Shown in pieces: positions 25,086 to 32,864 of a stretch of 35,219 nucleotides of DNA. Source of the stretch: Clostridia bacterium (GTDB taxonomy: Bacteria > Bacillota > Clostridia > Christensenellales > Aristaeellaceae); NCBI GenBank assembly GCA_030529995.1, contig JAUMVT010000025.1:1-35219 (forward strand), written 5' to 3'. Below the pieces are notes generated by a model, which was not told the DNA's origin, ran no database searches, and saw only the letters and a program-made list of their open reading frames with translations. The position numbers were made by a program, and so were the translations under genes. Position 1 is the first letter of the stretch; each line of letters starts with the position of its first letter.

Positions 25086-25921
25086 TCTTCATCCACCCCC
25101 AGATAGGCCGCAATCACCGCAGGATTATCCCGCACTTCTGCAGGGGTTCCCTTGGCAATCAGCTTGCCGAAGTCAATCACGTAAATACGGTCGGAAATAT
25201 CCATGACCAGGTTCATGTGGTGTTCGATCATGAAAATGGTCAGCCCAAACTGATCCTTAATGGAGCGGATGAAGGCACCCAGTTCCTCTGTTTCCTGAGG
25301 ATTCATGCCGGCGGCAGGCTCGTCCAGCAGCAGCAGCTTGGGCTTGGTTGCCAAGGCACGGGCAATTTCCAAGCGGCGCTGTTTGCCGTAGGGGAGGGAA
25401 GTCGCCTTCTCCTCCGCCAAGTCAGCCAGACCCACCACATCCAGCAGCTCCATGGCATGCTTGCGCATGGCCGCTTCTTCCTTGTAGTTCAGGCGGAAGG
25501 TAGCGGAAAACACGTTGCTGGTGCGACGCAAGTGGGTGGCAATCAGCACGTTTTCAAAAGCGGTCTGGGACTTGAACAGCCGGATGTTCTGAAAGGTACG
25601 GGCAATGCCTAGTGCCGTGATCTTGTCCGGCGTCATGCGGATGTGCTTGCCCAGGTACATATCGCCTTTTTCACCGGCATATTCATGCTTCATTTTGCCG
25701 GATGGATGATTCATGGCAATGGGCTTGTCCTGAAAATAAACCGCACCGTTGGTGGGTTCATAAACGCCGGTGATGCAGTTGAAGGCAGTGGTTTTGCCGG
25801 CACCGTTGGGGCCGATCAGTGCCACGATTTCGCCCTCGTTGGCTTCCATGGAAAGGTCATTGATGGCAACCACGCCGCCGAACTGCATGGTGACGTTTTC
25901 TACACGCAACACGCTGCTCAT
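25082..25921 (-). CDS. livG: Branched-chain amino acid ABC transporter ATP-binding protein LivG
   Basis: The second Liv ATPase, 279 residues. Walker A is GPNGAGKTT, the signature is LPYGKQRRLEIARAL (the variant usual in LivG), and Walker B is LLLLDEPAAGMNP. A ~25-residue segment between GAVYFQDKP and ITALGIARTFQNIRLF (residues ~70-105) is longer than in E. coli LivG but is seen in Clostridial proteins of this family. Overlaps livM by 4 bp (ATGA), consistent with coupled translation. Confidence 0.96.
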   Translation of the reverse strand: MSSVLRVENVTMQFGGVVAINDLSMEANEGEIVALIGPNGAGKTTAFNCITGVYEPTNGAVYFQDKPIAMNHPSGKMKHEYAGEKGDMYLGKHIRMTPDKITALGIARTFQNIRLFKSQTAFENVLIATHLRRTSNVFSATFRLNYKEEAAMRKHAMELLDVVGLADLAEEKATSLPYGKQRRLEIARALATKPKLLLLDEPAAGMNPQETEELGAFIRSIKDQFGLTIFMIEHHMNLVMDISDRIYVIDFGKLIAKGTPAEVRDNPAVIAAYLGVDEE

Positions 25922-27000
25922 GCCTTCGTCACCTCCTGCTTTGCCTTACGCTTGGGGATCTTCAGGTTCCAAAGCTCTCTGTCGCCCATCAAGCCCTGAC
26001 GGAAGAACAGTACCACGATCATGATCACAACGGAGAACACCACCATGCGGAAGCCGGAGCCCAGCAGGGGAACCTGGAAATCATTGATGTAGGTCACATT
26101 GTCCAGGAAGCGGAGCCACCACTCGCTGCACGCAATGAACAGGAAGGAAGCAATCACGCTGCCGGACACGCTGCCCATGCCGCCGATGACCACAATCAGC
26201 AGGATCTCATAGGTCATGGAGGATTTGAAGGCGTTGGCCTGCAGGGAGCCCTGATACATGGCCAGCAGAGCACCGCCTACGCCTGCGAAGAAGGAGCTGA
26301 TGACGAAGGACATCTGCTTGTGATGGAACAGGTTGATGCCCATGGCTTCAGCGGCAATCTCATCATCACGGATGGCCTTGAAGGCACGGCCGTAGGTGGA
26401 GTTGATCAGCAGCAGAATGATGCCGATGCATATGCCTGACACAATGAAGGGGAACAGCACCGTGCTGCCGCTCATCACTGTCTTGAAGGTGGGATAGGTC
26501 TTCAGCAGATTGGAACCGTTGGTAATGGGGCCAAGGCTGTCCCACTGGACAATAGCGCGGATGATTTCTGCAAAGCCCAGGGTAGCAATGGCCAGATAGT
26601 CGCTCTTCAGCCGTAGCACAGGCAAACCGATCAGCGCAGCGAAGATGGCGGCCACAACGCCGGCCAGTACCAGGGCAACGATGAAGTTAACCTCTACCGT
26701 AATGCAGCCGCCGGCATAGTACTGATACACAGCCTGCCGCTTGGCAAGGGGAATGGTGAGCACTGCATAGGTATAAGCACCTACCAGCATGAAGCCTGCC
26801 TGTCCCAGGGAGAACAGCCCGGTAAAGCCGTTCAGCAGGTTCATGGATACGGCGATCAGAGCGTAAACGGCGCCTTTTTTCAGCACGGTGACCAGCATGG
26901 AGCTTGCACCCTGGGTTTCCTCAGCCAGCCAGGCCAAGAAGAAAATGATCGCCACACCGGCAACGCAGCAAAGGGTTTTCCACAAAGGTTGTTTCTTCAT
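25918..27000 (-). CDS. livM: Branched-chain amino acid ABC transporter permease LivM
   Basis: Membrane subunit of the Liv importer, 360 residues with about nine to ten hydrophobic segments. Family features: NLLNGFTGLFSLGQAGFMLVGAY, RLKSDYLAIATLGFAEI, FKAIRDDEIAAEAMGIN (ATPase-docking loop) and VVIGGMGSVSGSVIAS. ATG 27000 is preceded by GAGGTG at 6-nt spacing; the frame is open from 27039 but that would overlap the end of livH. It lies 10 bp after livH. Confidence 0.95.
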   Translation of the reverse strand: MKKQPLWKTLCCVAGVAIIFFLAWLAEETQGASSMLVTVLKKGAVYALIAVSMNLLNGFTGLFSLGQAGFMLVGAYTYAVLTIPLAKRQAVYQYYAGGCITVEVNFIVALVLAGVVAAIFAALIGLPVLRLKSDYLAIATLGFAEIIRAIVQWDSLGPITNGSNLLKTYPTFKTVMSGSTVLFPFIVSGICIGIILLLINSTYGRAFKAIRDDEIAAEAMGINLFHHKQMSFVISSFFAGVGGALLAMYQGSLQANAFKSSMTYEILLIVVIGGMGSVSGSVIASFLFIACSEWWLRFLDNVTYINDFQVPLLGSGFRMVVFSVVIMIVVLFFRQGLMGDRELWNLKIPKRKAKQEVTKA

Positions 27001-27010
27001 TCGTATCACC

Positions 27011-27889
27011 TCAAACCTTCTCTGCTGTCTTTTCGCCAAACAGACCGTTAGGCTTGAAGATCAGGATGATGATCAGCAATGCGAAGGTGAAGGCATCGGA
27101 GAAGGCAGTGTAGCCTGCGGCCTTCATCAGGTTTTCGCAAATGCCGATGATAAACGCACCGATGACAGCACCGGGAATGGAACCGATGCCGCCGAACACG
27201 GCTGCCACGAAGGCCTTCAGTCCGGGCATGGCACCAACGGTAGGCGTGACGGTGGAATAGTTGGTGAAGTAAAGCATGGAGCCGACAGCAGCCAAGGCAG
27301 AGCCCAGGATGAAGGTGGCAGAAATCACGTTGTTGATTTTGATGCCCATGAGCTGCGCCGTTTCAAAGTCTTTGGAAACGGCACGCATGGCCATGCCCAC
27401 CTTGGTGTGGTTAATCAGCATCACCAGAGCAATGACCAGCAGTACGGTCAGCACAGGGGTCACAAGGGTAACAACCTTGGTGCTGGCAGAGCCGATGCGT
27501 ACCGTGTCGGAGATCCAGGGCAGCACAGGGTACTGCTTGGCCAGACCGCCGGTTACGTACCACATCAGGTTTTGCAGCAGGTAGGAGGTACCGATGGCAG
27601 AAATCATAATGGACATACGGGGAGCAGTGCGCAGGGGTTTGTAGGCTACACGCTCCACCAGGAATCCCAAGATGACCGTCAGAATAATCACCAGAGGAAC
27701 GGAAATGCTAAGGGGCAGAGCGGCTACCAAATAGACCATGAAGAAGCCGGCTGCAGTGAAAATGTCGCCGTGGGCAAAGTTGATTAACCGCAGAATGCCG
27801 TAGACCATGGTGTAGCCTACAGCAATCAGCGCATACTGTCCGCCGACGGATATGCCGGCCAGCAGATAGGGGAGCAGCATGTCGAACAT
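27011..27889 (-). CDS. livH: Branched-chain amino acid ABC transporter permease LivH
   Basis: Membrane subunit of the Liv importer, 292 residues with about eight hydrophobic segments. Family features: GYTMVYGILRLINFAHGDIF, MRAVSKDFETAQLMGI (ATPase-docking loop) and AAVFGGIGSIPGAVIGAF. GGAGG lies 8 nt before the ATG. It is separated from the binding-protein gene by about 100 bp containing a strong hairpin. Confidence 0.95.
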   Translation of the reverse strand: MFDMLLPYLLAGISVGGQYALIAVGYTMVYGILRLINFAHGDIFTAAGFFMVYLVAALPLSISVPLVIILTVILGFLVERVAYKPLRTAPRMSIMISAIGTSYLLQNLMWYVTGGLAKQYPVLPWISDTVRIGSASTKVVTLVTPVLTVLLVIALVMLINHTKVGMAMRAVSKDFETAQLMGIKINNVISATFILGSALAAVGSMLYFTNYSTVTPTVGAMPGLKAFVAAVFGGIGSIPGAVIGAFIIGICENLMKAAGYTAFSDAFTFALLIIILIFKPNGLFGEKTAEKV

Positions 27890-27933
27890 TCGTCATTCCT
27901 CCATTGGAAAGGGATATGCGATGATAGCAAGAA

Positions 27934-27967
27934 AGCGAACCCGCGCTTTCACGGGCACGGGTTCGCT
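27934..27967 (-). terminator. Intercistronic hairpin between livJ and livH (leaky terminator)
   Basis: A perfect 10-bp stem, AGCGAACCCG (27934-27943) with CGGGTTCGCT (27958-27967), 14-nt loop. On the minus strand it is followed by TTCTTGCT, a poor T-tract, so partial termination or mRNA stabilisation downstream of livJ is likely rather than full termination. Confidence 0.7.
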
Positions 27968-27990
27968 GCTTGACTCACAGGAAAAGCGGA

Positions 27991-29169
27991 TTACTCAGCG
28001 AGGCCTGCCACCGACTGGGTCTTTTCGAAGTCGAACTCGCCGGTTTCAGTGTTGGCCTTCTTGATGTAGGCCATGTCCTTGTTGGCATCGCCGTTTTCAT
28101 CGAAGGAGATGGCGCCGGTCACACCGGTGTAGGTGACGGAAGGAAGAGCAGCAGCCACAGCAGCAGGCTCGGTAGAACCGGCGGCCTTCAGTGCTTCGAT
28201 GGCCACGTTGTAAGCGTCAAAGCCCAGCACGGAAACAGCAGCCACGATGTCATTGCCGCCGTTGTTGGTCAGCTTGTCGGGGTTGGCGTTCAGCCATGCC
28301 TTGAAGCCGGAAACGAATTCCACTGCGGCAGCGTTGGTCTCGTCTTCTGCGAAGAAGGTGGACACGTACACGTCAACATCCTTGCCCTTGGCAGCGTCCA
28401 GGATAACGGAGGACTCCCAAGTGTCGCCGGCCATAATCGGGAAGGTGATGCCCTGAGAAGCGGCCTGGTCGATGATCAGGGAAGCATAGGTGGTAGCGCA
28501 GGGAGAGAAGATCACGTCGCAGCCGGCGTTGGCAGCATTGTTCAGGTAAGCGGAGAAGTCGCTGGTGCCTTCAGGGAAGGTGTCCTCAACCACTTCGCCG
28601 CCCAGTGCCTTGAAAGCCTCTACAAAGTAGTGTGCCAGGCCGTTGCCGTAGTCTTCACCAAGCATGGAGAGCACATAGGCCTTCTTGCAGCCCTTGTCAT
28701 AGGCGAAGTTGGCCATTACGCTGCCCTGGAAGGGATCCAGGAAGCATACACGCCAATAGTAGTCGCACAGCAAGGTAACGTTGGGGTTGGTGCAGCTCAC
28801 GCCGATGGCGGGAACCTCAGCAGCTGCGAACACGTCGCCGCCTGCCATGGAAGCACCGGAACCATAAGAACCGAGGACAATGGACACGCCGGAGGAAACC
28901 AGAGACTGGGCGGCGGTCACAGCCTTATCCGTTGCGGACTGGTTATCAACAATGACCAGCTCCACATTATAGGTCTTGCCGCCGATTTCAACAGTAGGCG
29001 TCAGGGAGTTGGCATACTCGATACCAAGCACTTCCTGCTTGCCGCCGGCACCATTATCGCCGGAGGAAGGCTCAAACACGCCGATCTTTACGGTGTCTTC
29101 AGCAGATGCGAAGGTGAGGCAGCTCAGCGCCAGAACAATCGCAAGGACAAGTGCAGCTAGTTTCTTCAT
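27991..29169 (-). CDS. livJ: Branched-chain amino acid ABC transporter substrate-binding protein
   Basis: Extracellular receptor of the Liv importer, 392 residues. Signal peptide MKKLAALVLAIVLALSC..., cleaved near FASAED. The type I periplasmic-binding fold is shown by VKIGVFEPSSGDNGAGGKQ, ELVIVDNQSATDKAVTAAQSLV, VLGSYGSGASMAGG, and DAYNVAIEALKAAG. The Cys at position ~17 of the signal region is not in a good lipobox, so anchoring is uncertain. AAAGGAGG lies 9 nt before the ATG. First gene of the operon with a near-consensus promoter. The actual ligand may be any small aliphatic amino acid or amide. Confidence 0.94.
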   Translation of the reverse strand: MKKLAALVLAIVLALSCLTFASAEDTVKIGVFEPSSGDNGAGGKQEVLGIEYANSLTPTVEIGGKTYNVELVIVDNQSATDKAVTAAQSLVSSGVSIVLGSYGSGASMAGGDVFAAAEVPAIGVSCTNPNVTLLCDYYWRVCFLDPFQGSVMANFAYDKGCKKAYVLSMLGEDYGNGLAHYFVEAFKALGGEVVEDTFPEGTSDFSAYLNNAANAGCDVIFSPCATTYASLIIDQAASQGITFPIMAGDTWESSVILDAAKGKDVDVYVSTFFAEDETNAAAVEFVSGFKAWLNANPDKLTNNGGNDIVAAVSVLGFDAYNVAIEALKAAGSTEPAAVAAALPSVTYTGVTGAISFDENGDANKDMAYIKKANTETGEFDFEKTQSVAGLAE

Positions 29170-29200
29170 GGTAGAATGCCTCCTTTAATAGAATGCAGTG

Positions 29201-29229
29201 ATTATACACCGGGGAAAATCAAAATGCAA
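29201..29229 (-). promoter_or_regulatory. Promoter of the liv operon
   Basis: On the minus strand TTGCAT (29229-29224) and a perfect TATAAT (29206-29201) with a 17-bp spacer, just upstream of AAAGGAGG and livJ. The rest of the 29230-29413 gap is AT-rich; apart from the possible terminator at 29291-29335 I see nothing else in it. Confidence 0.85.
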
Positions 29230-29290
29230 GTGGAATACAAGAAAAATGCAAAATTGACGTGAACCATGCAAAACATCCGAATTTTGAACA

Positions 29291-29335
29291 AAAAACGGCA
29301 TTTTGCGCAGCAGGGAAATGTACTGCCGAGAACCT
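29291..29335 (-). terminator. Possible terminator of the amino acid importer operon
   Basis: On the minus strand, CGGCA and TGCCG can close a hairpin that is followed by TTTTTTG. The stem is short (5 bp) with a long, partly pairing loop, so this is a weak call. Confidence 0.3.
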
Positions 29336-29413
29336 TGCACAGCACGTTTCGTTCGGACAAAAGGGCGATTGTGTGAAAAATGCATCAAACAAAGGTGAAC
29401 TTGCGTATCCTAC

Positions 29414-30199
29414 TCATAAGCCTGTATAGTTAGCCAGGAAATGACGTGTACGCTCCGCACTGGGGTGATCGAAAACCTGCTGAGGTGTGCCCTGCTCCAG
29501 GATGATGCCTTCATCCATGAAGATGACCTTGCTGGCCACATCATGGGCAAAGGACATTTCATGGGTGACGATGATCATGGTGGTATCCCGCTCGGCAAGG
29601 GAACGAATGACTCGCAGCACTTCGCCTGTCAGTTCCGGATCCAGGGCAGAAGTGGGCTCGTCAAAGCAGAGAATGTCCGGCTCCAAGGCCAACGCACGGG
29701 CAATGGCAACCCGCTGGCACTGTCCGCCGGAGAGCTGGTGAGGATAATTGTTCATCCTGTCTTGAAGCCCCATTTGGGTCAGCAGCTGACGTGCCTGCTC
29801 CACAGTTTCCTCGTGAATCCGCCGCCGCTGGGTTTTGTCCCTGCACTTTTCCCGCAGCAGCAGTTCCCGTGCCAGCACCACATTGTCCAGTGCGGTGTAC
29901 TGAGGGAAAAGGTTGAAGGATTGGAACACCAGCCCGAAGTGGAGCCGACGTTTCCGCAGCTCCGCTTCCTTCGGCACGGTTTTGTCTGAGGCGTCCAGCA
30001 GCGTTTCGCCGTTCAGGCGAACGGTTCCCTGATCCGGTGTTTCCAGAAAGTTCAGGCAGCGCAGCAGCGTTGTTTTTCCGCTGCCGGAGGAGCCGATGAT
30101 GGAGACCACATCGCCCTTTTCCATGGTAAAGGAGATGTCACGCAGGACACTTGTGGTGCCGAAAGATTTGCTGATGTTGCTGACTTCCAGCAGAGCCAT
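29414..30199 (-). CDS. Polar amino acid ABC transporter ATP-binding protein (GlnQ-like)
   Basis: ATPase of a PAAT-family importer, 261 residues. Walker A GSSGSGKTT, signature LSGGQCQRVAIARAL (Cys where Gln is usual), Walker B ILCFDEPTSALDPE and switch ATP-hydrolysis histidine in IIVTHEMSFA. A ~20-residue Lys/Arg-rich stretch before EETVEQARQLL (REKCRDKTQRRR) is an insertion seen in some Clostridial members. AAAGGAG lies 10 nt before the ATG. It follows the permease gene by 16 bp. Confidence 0.95.
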   Translation of the reverse strand: MALLEVSNISKSFGTTSVLRDISFTMEKGDVVSIIGSSGSGKTTLLRCLNFLETPDQGTVRLNGETLLDASDKTVPKEAELRKRRLHFGLVFQSFNLFPQYTALDNVVLARELLLREKCRDKTQRRRIHEETVEQARQLLTQMGLQDRMNNYPHQLSGGQCQRVAIARALALEPDILCFDEPTSALDPELTGEVLRVIRSLAERDTTMIIVTHEMSFAHDVASKVIFMDEGIILEQGTPQQVFDHPSAERTRHFLANYTGL

Positions 30200-30215
30200 G
30201 GGCTTTCATCTCCTT

Positions 30216-30902
30216 TCAGCGGAAAAAGTTCAGCTTCTGCTCCAGCCTATTAAATAGGAAGCTAAGCAGACCGTTACAGATCAGGTAGTACACGCCGGTG
30301 AAGAACAGGGGCCAGATGACACCGGAGATGCCGTGAGAGCCTTTCATGAAGGAATACCCGGCCCAAATGATTTCCTGCATGGCGATGATCCGCGCCAGGG
30401 ACGTGTCCTTGACCAGGGTGATGATTTCGTTGGCCATGGGCGGCACGATCCGCTTGATCATTTGCAGCAGCTTGATTTTGAAGAAAATCTGGCTCTTCGT
30501 CATGCCCAGCACGAGCCCTGCTTCCTCCTGACCGGCAGGAATCCCTTGAATGCCGCCGCGGAAGATTTCCGAAAAGTAGCAGGCGTAATTGATGATGAAA
30601 GCGATGGCCGCAGCCAGAAAACGACCGGATTCTCCGCCGCCCCAGATGTTATTGCCGAGGATCAGCCCGGGAAAGTAAAAGATGATCAGCAGCTGAATCA
30701 TCAGCGGCGTGCCGCGAATGACATACACGATGCCTCGGCTGAGCCACTTCAAGGGTTTGAAGGAGGACATGGAAGCCAGAGAGATCAAAAGACCCAGCGG
30801 AACAGCACCAATCAGGGTGACAAAGAAGAGCTTCATGGTCTGCAGGAAGCCTTCATTTAATGCACTGACAACCACCGGAAACTGTTCAAGCCAGGTACTC
30901 AT
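30216..30902 (-). CDS. Polar amino acid ABC transporter permease
   Basis: Membrane subunit of the PAAT importer, 228 residues with about five hydrophobic segments. Family features: GFLQTMKLFFVTLIGAVPLG, YVIRGTPLMIQLLIIFYFPG, NYACYFSEIFRGGIQGIPAG and the ATPase-docking EEAGLVLGMTKSQIFFKI. ATG 30902 is chosen; the upstream AAAGGG is 12 nt away, a weak ribosome binding site, which fits lower expression than the binding protein. The frame is open from 30956, but that part overlaps the intercistronic hairpin. Confidence 0.93.
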   Translation of the reverse strand: MSTWLEQFPVVVSALNEGFLQTMKLFFVTLIGAVPLGLLISLASMSSFKPLKWLSRGIVYVIRGTPLMIQLLIIFYFPGLILGNNIWGGGESGRFLAAAIAFIINYACYFSEIFRGGIQGIPAGQEEAGLVLGMTKSQIFFKIKLLQMIKRIVPPMANEIITLVKDTSLARIIAMQEIIWAGYSFMKGSHGISGVIWPLFFTGVYYLICNGLLSFLFNRLEQKLNFFR

Positions 30903-30938
30903 GATGCATGTTCGCCCTTTCGCATGGTGATAAACACA

Positions 30939-30978
30939 GCGTCGGGAATCTCCCAAAGCGGAAGATTCCCTGAAACGC
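30939..30978 (-). promoter_or_regulatory. Intercistronic hairpin between binding protein and permease
   Basis: GGGAATCT (30944-30951) pairs perfectly with AGATTCCC (30963-30970), and GCGT/ACGC (30939-30942 with 30975-30978) extends the stem across a small internal loop. No T-tract. It sits just downstream of the binding-protein gene. Confidence 0.65.
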
Positions 30979-30992
30979 CGTAAGCTTGACCG

Positions 30993-31766
30993 TTACTTCT
31001 GTTCAATCAGCGCAGCCTGCACGCCGTAAGCCTGAGCGGCTTCCTGCAAGGTTTCATAGTTGGCCACAAAGAAGGCGTTCAGTGCTTCGGTCAGGTCGGA
31101 ACCAAGACGGAAGCCGACACCGTATTCTTCCGTGGTAAGGCCTACCGTATAGGTGAGGGAAGCGTAGCTGGTTTCATCACCGACCATGGCGGCGGCCATC
31201 AGGGCATCGATGACAGCAGCATCGGAGGTGCCGGCGGCCACTTCCATCAGGGCATCGGCCTGAGAGGCAACGGGAGTAGCAGTCAATCCCAGCCCGGTTA
31301 CAGCCGCTTCACCGGCACTGCCTGCCTCGACAGCAAAGGTCAGCCCGGCAAGGCTTTCCACCGTCTGATATTTGTCAGCCACATCCTTGGGCACCACAAC
31401 AACCTGTGCATTGTTCAGGTAGGCATTGGAGCAGCTCATGGCACTCTTTACTTCGTCCGTCAGGGTCATGCCGTTCCATACGCAGTCGATGTTCTTGCTG
31501 TTCAGCTCCAACACCTTGCTGTCCCAATCGATTTCAACGAATTCGACTTCCACGCCCAGGTACTCGGCAAAGGTCTTTGCCAAGTCGGCATCAAAGCCCA
31601 CCCAGTCACCGTCTGCATCCTTGTAGTCCATGGGCTCAAAGTCGGTAATGCCAACCACCAGCTTGCCCTTGCCCTTCACATAGGCCATGTCGGAATCCTC
31701 AGCGAAAGCGCAAACGGACATCATGCACATGGCCAGCGCCAGCAGCATTGCGAACATCTTCTTCAT
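30993..31766 (-). CDS. Polar amino acid ABC transporter substrate-binding protein
   Basis: Extracellular receptor, 257 residues, family 3 solute-binding protein. Signal peptide MKKMFAMLLALAMCMMSV..., cleavage near AFAED. Family features: GKLVVGITDFEPMDY, WVGFDADLAKTFAEYLGVEV, WNGMTLTDEVKSAMSCSNAY (Arg usual at the ligand-binding TxxR position is not obvious: the segment reads LTDEVK), and AVEAGSAGEAAV. ATG 31766 has GGAGG 8 nt upstream; the frame is open from 31823 but begins in a leader hairpin. Ligand class is likely an amino acid, identity unknown. Confidence 0.93.
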   Translation of the reverse strand: MKKMFAMLLALAMCMMSVCAFAEDSDMAYVKGKGKLVVGITDFEPMDYKDADGDWVGFDADLAKTFAEYLGVEVEFVEIDWDSKVLELNSKNIDCVWNGMTLTDEVKSAMSCSNAYLNNAQVVVVPKDVADKYQTVESLAGLTFAVEAGSAGEAAVTGLGLTATPVASQADALMEVAAGTSDAAVIDALMAAAMVGDETSYASLTYTVGLTTEEYGVGFRLGSDLTEALNAFFVANYETLQEAAQAYGVQAALIEQK

Positions 31767-31804
31767 AGGAACCGCCTCCGTAACTTCGTTTTGTTGAAAT
31801 GGAA

Positions 31805-31821
31805 GAAGGCTACTTGCCTTC
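31805..31821 (-). promoter_or_regulatory. Leader hairpin upstream of the amino acid binding protein gene
   Basis: GAAGGC/GCCTTC arms (31805-31810 and 31816-31821) with a 5-nt loop lie between the promoter and the ribosome binding site. Too small for a recognised riboswitch; may protect the 5' end. Confidence 0.4.
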
Positions 31822-31832
31822 AACGCTTTATC

Positions 31833-31861
31833 ATACTAACACAACAAAGCGAAGATGTCAA
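31833..31861 (-). promoter_or_regulatory. Promoter of the amino acid importer operon
   Basis: On the minus strand a perfect TTGACA (31861-31856) and TAGTAT (31838-31833) with a 17-bp spacer. It lies 30 bp downstream of the AraC-type gene; I see no terminator between them. Confidence 0.75.
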
Positions 31862-31890
31862 CACTTTAGCACGAAAAAGTTTTGGGCAAT

Positions 31891-32745
31891 TTATTTCTTT
31901 CGATAGGCGGAAGGAGAGAGGAAGAACTGCTTCTTGAACTGGCTGCTGAAGTAGTAGGGATCCATGCCGATGCCTTCGGCCACCTGGGCAATGCTTAATT
32001 CCTGATTTTTCAGCAGCGACTGGGCATAGCGCAGCTTGTAGCGCATGATGGTTTGACTGGGGGAGATGCCCATGGTGTTCTTGCAGCAACGCCACAGGTA
32101 ACTTTGGGATATTTGCAGTTCGTCGCATACCTGCTGTACGTGGATCGGCTCTGACAGATGCTTCTCCAGGTAGATAAACAATTTGCGCATCAGATCCTGC
32201 TCTTTGCTGTGACTTTCAGGCAGGGGCGCAAAAGAAGTGCCTCTTGATTGGAAGATATGGATCAGCAGCAAGATGAGCAAAGCATTCAGCTGGGCATAGG
32301 CACCGGAGGATTGCTTCCGGAGTGCCTGATAGCAGGCGGCCATCAGGCTGAAGTCCTCCTTCTGAAAGAGCTCCTGAAAAAGCGTAATGCGCTGCAAATC
32401 TGCCTGTTCAAGAAATTCCTGCTCCATGGCAATGGGCAGCACGTTGAAGAAAAGTTCATAAGAATTGACGCCTTCGTAAGTCTCCGCATCATAGATGGTG
32501 TATGGCGGAACGAAAATGCAGCAGCCAGGCGTTGCCGTATAGGAAGCATCTGCTGTTTCAATGCGGCATGACCCCTGTTCCAGCAGAATCAGTTTGCACT
32601 GAGGGCAAATAATATTCCGCAGGGTTTTGTGATCCTGCACCGGCCAGTTGGTATAATACTCAATCTGAAAATGAAATGCTGCCAGAAAGTCAGAGAGAGG
32701 ATCATTGGTGATTCGATAGGAGTCAAGCCGGGGATATCGTTTCAA
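31891..32745 (-). CDS. AraC-family transcriptional regulator
   Basis: DNA-binding regulator of ~284 residues. The N-terminal half resembles an AraC cupin-type sensor domain (LILLEQGSCRIE, PGCCIFVPPYTIYDAE). The C-terminal ~100 residues hold two helix-turn-helix units: VQQVCDELQISQSYLWRCCK and LSIAQVAEGIGMDPYYFSSQF, then LSPSAYRKK. Start uncertain: TTG 32745 has GGAGG at 8-nt spacing; ATG 32751 is only 2 nt from it; ATG 32796 has no good ribosome binding site; GTG 32832 falls inside a promoter-like sequence. It is divergent from the flavin reductase gene, which it probably controls, and reads toward the amino acid importer operon. Confidence 0.92.
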   Translation of the reverse strand: MKRYPRLDSYRITNDPLSDFLAAFHFQIEYYTNWPVQDHKTLRNIICPQCKLILLEQGSCRIETADASYTATPGCCIFVPPYTIYDAETYEGVNSYELFFNVLPIAMEQEFLEQADLQRITLFQELFQKEDFSLMAACYQALRKQSSGAYAQLNALLILLLIHIFQSRGTSFAPLPESHSKEQDLMRKLFIYLEKHLSEPIHVQQVCDELQISQSYLWRCCKNTMGISPSQTIMRYKLRYAQSLLKNQELSIAQVAEGIGMDPYYFSSQFKKQFFLSPSAYRKK

Positions 32746-32793
32746 GTTCATAACCTCCCATGCATGATAATCACAAAAATGAAACGGAATGAG

Positions 32794-32817
32794 CATGTTA
32801 TTTTCTTCACGAACATG
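32794..32817. promoter_or_regulatory. Inverted repeat in the divergent AraC/reductase region (candidate operator)
   Basis: CATGTT (32794-32799) and AACATG (32812-32817) form inverted 6-bp arms 12 bp apart, so the centres are about 18 bp from each other. It lies between the two divergent genes. Binding by the AraC protein is inference. Confidence 0.35.
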
Positions 32818-32850
32818 ATACCATAAAGCCACAGTTTTCCCAAGGGAAAA
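32815..32850 (-). promoter_or_regulatory. Probable promoter of the AraC gene with short inverted repeat
   Basis: On the minus strand TTGGGA (-35) and TATCAT (-10) are 17 bp apart. The -35 overlaps a perfect 7-bp inverted repeat, TTTTCCC-AA-GGGAAAA (32835-32850 on the plus strand), which lies directly before the reductase ribosome binding site. A repressor or autoregulator could act there. Confidence 0.4.
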
Positions 32851-32864
32851 AAGGAGGAAATTTC

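Noticed and set aside
27970-29160. 396-residue open frame antisense to livJ
   Set aside because: It mirrors livJ codon bias, begins near the livJ-livH hairpin and shows no motif; livJ is certain.
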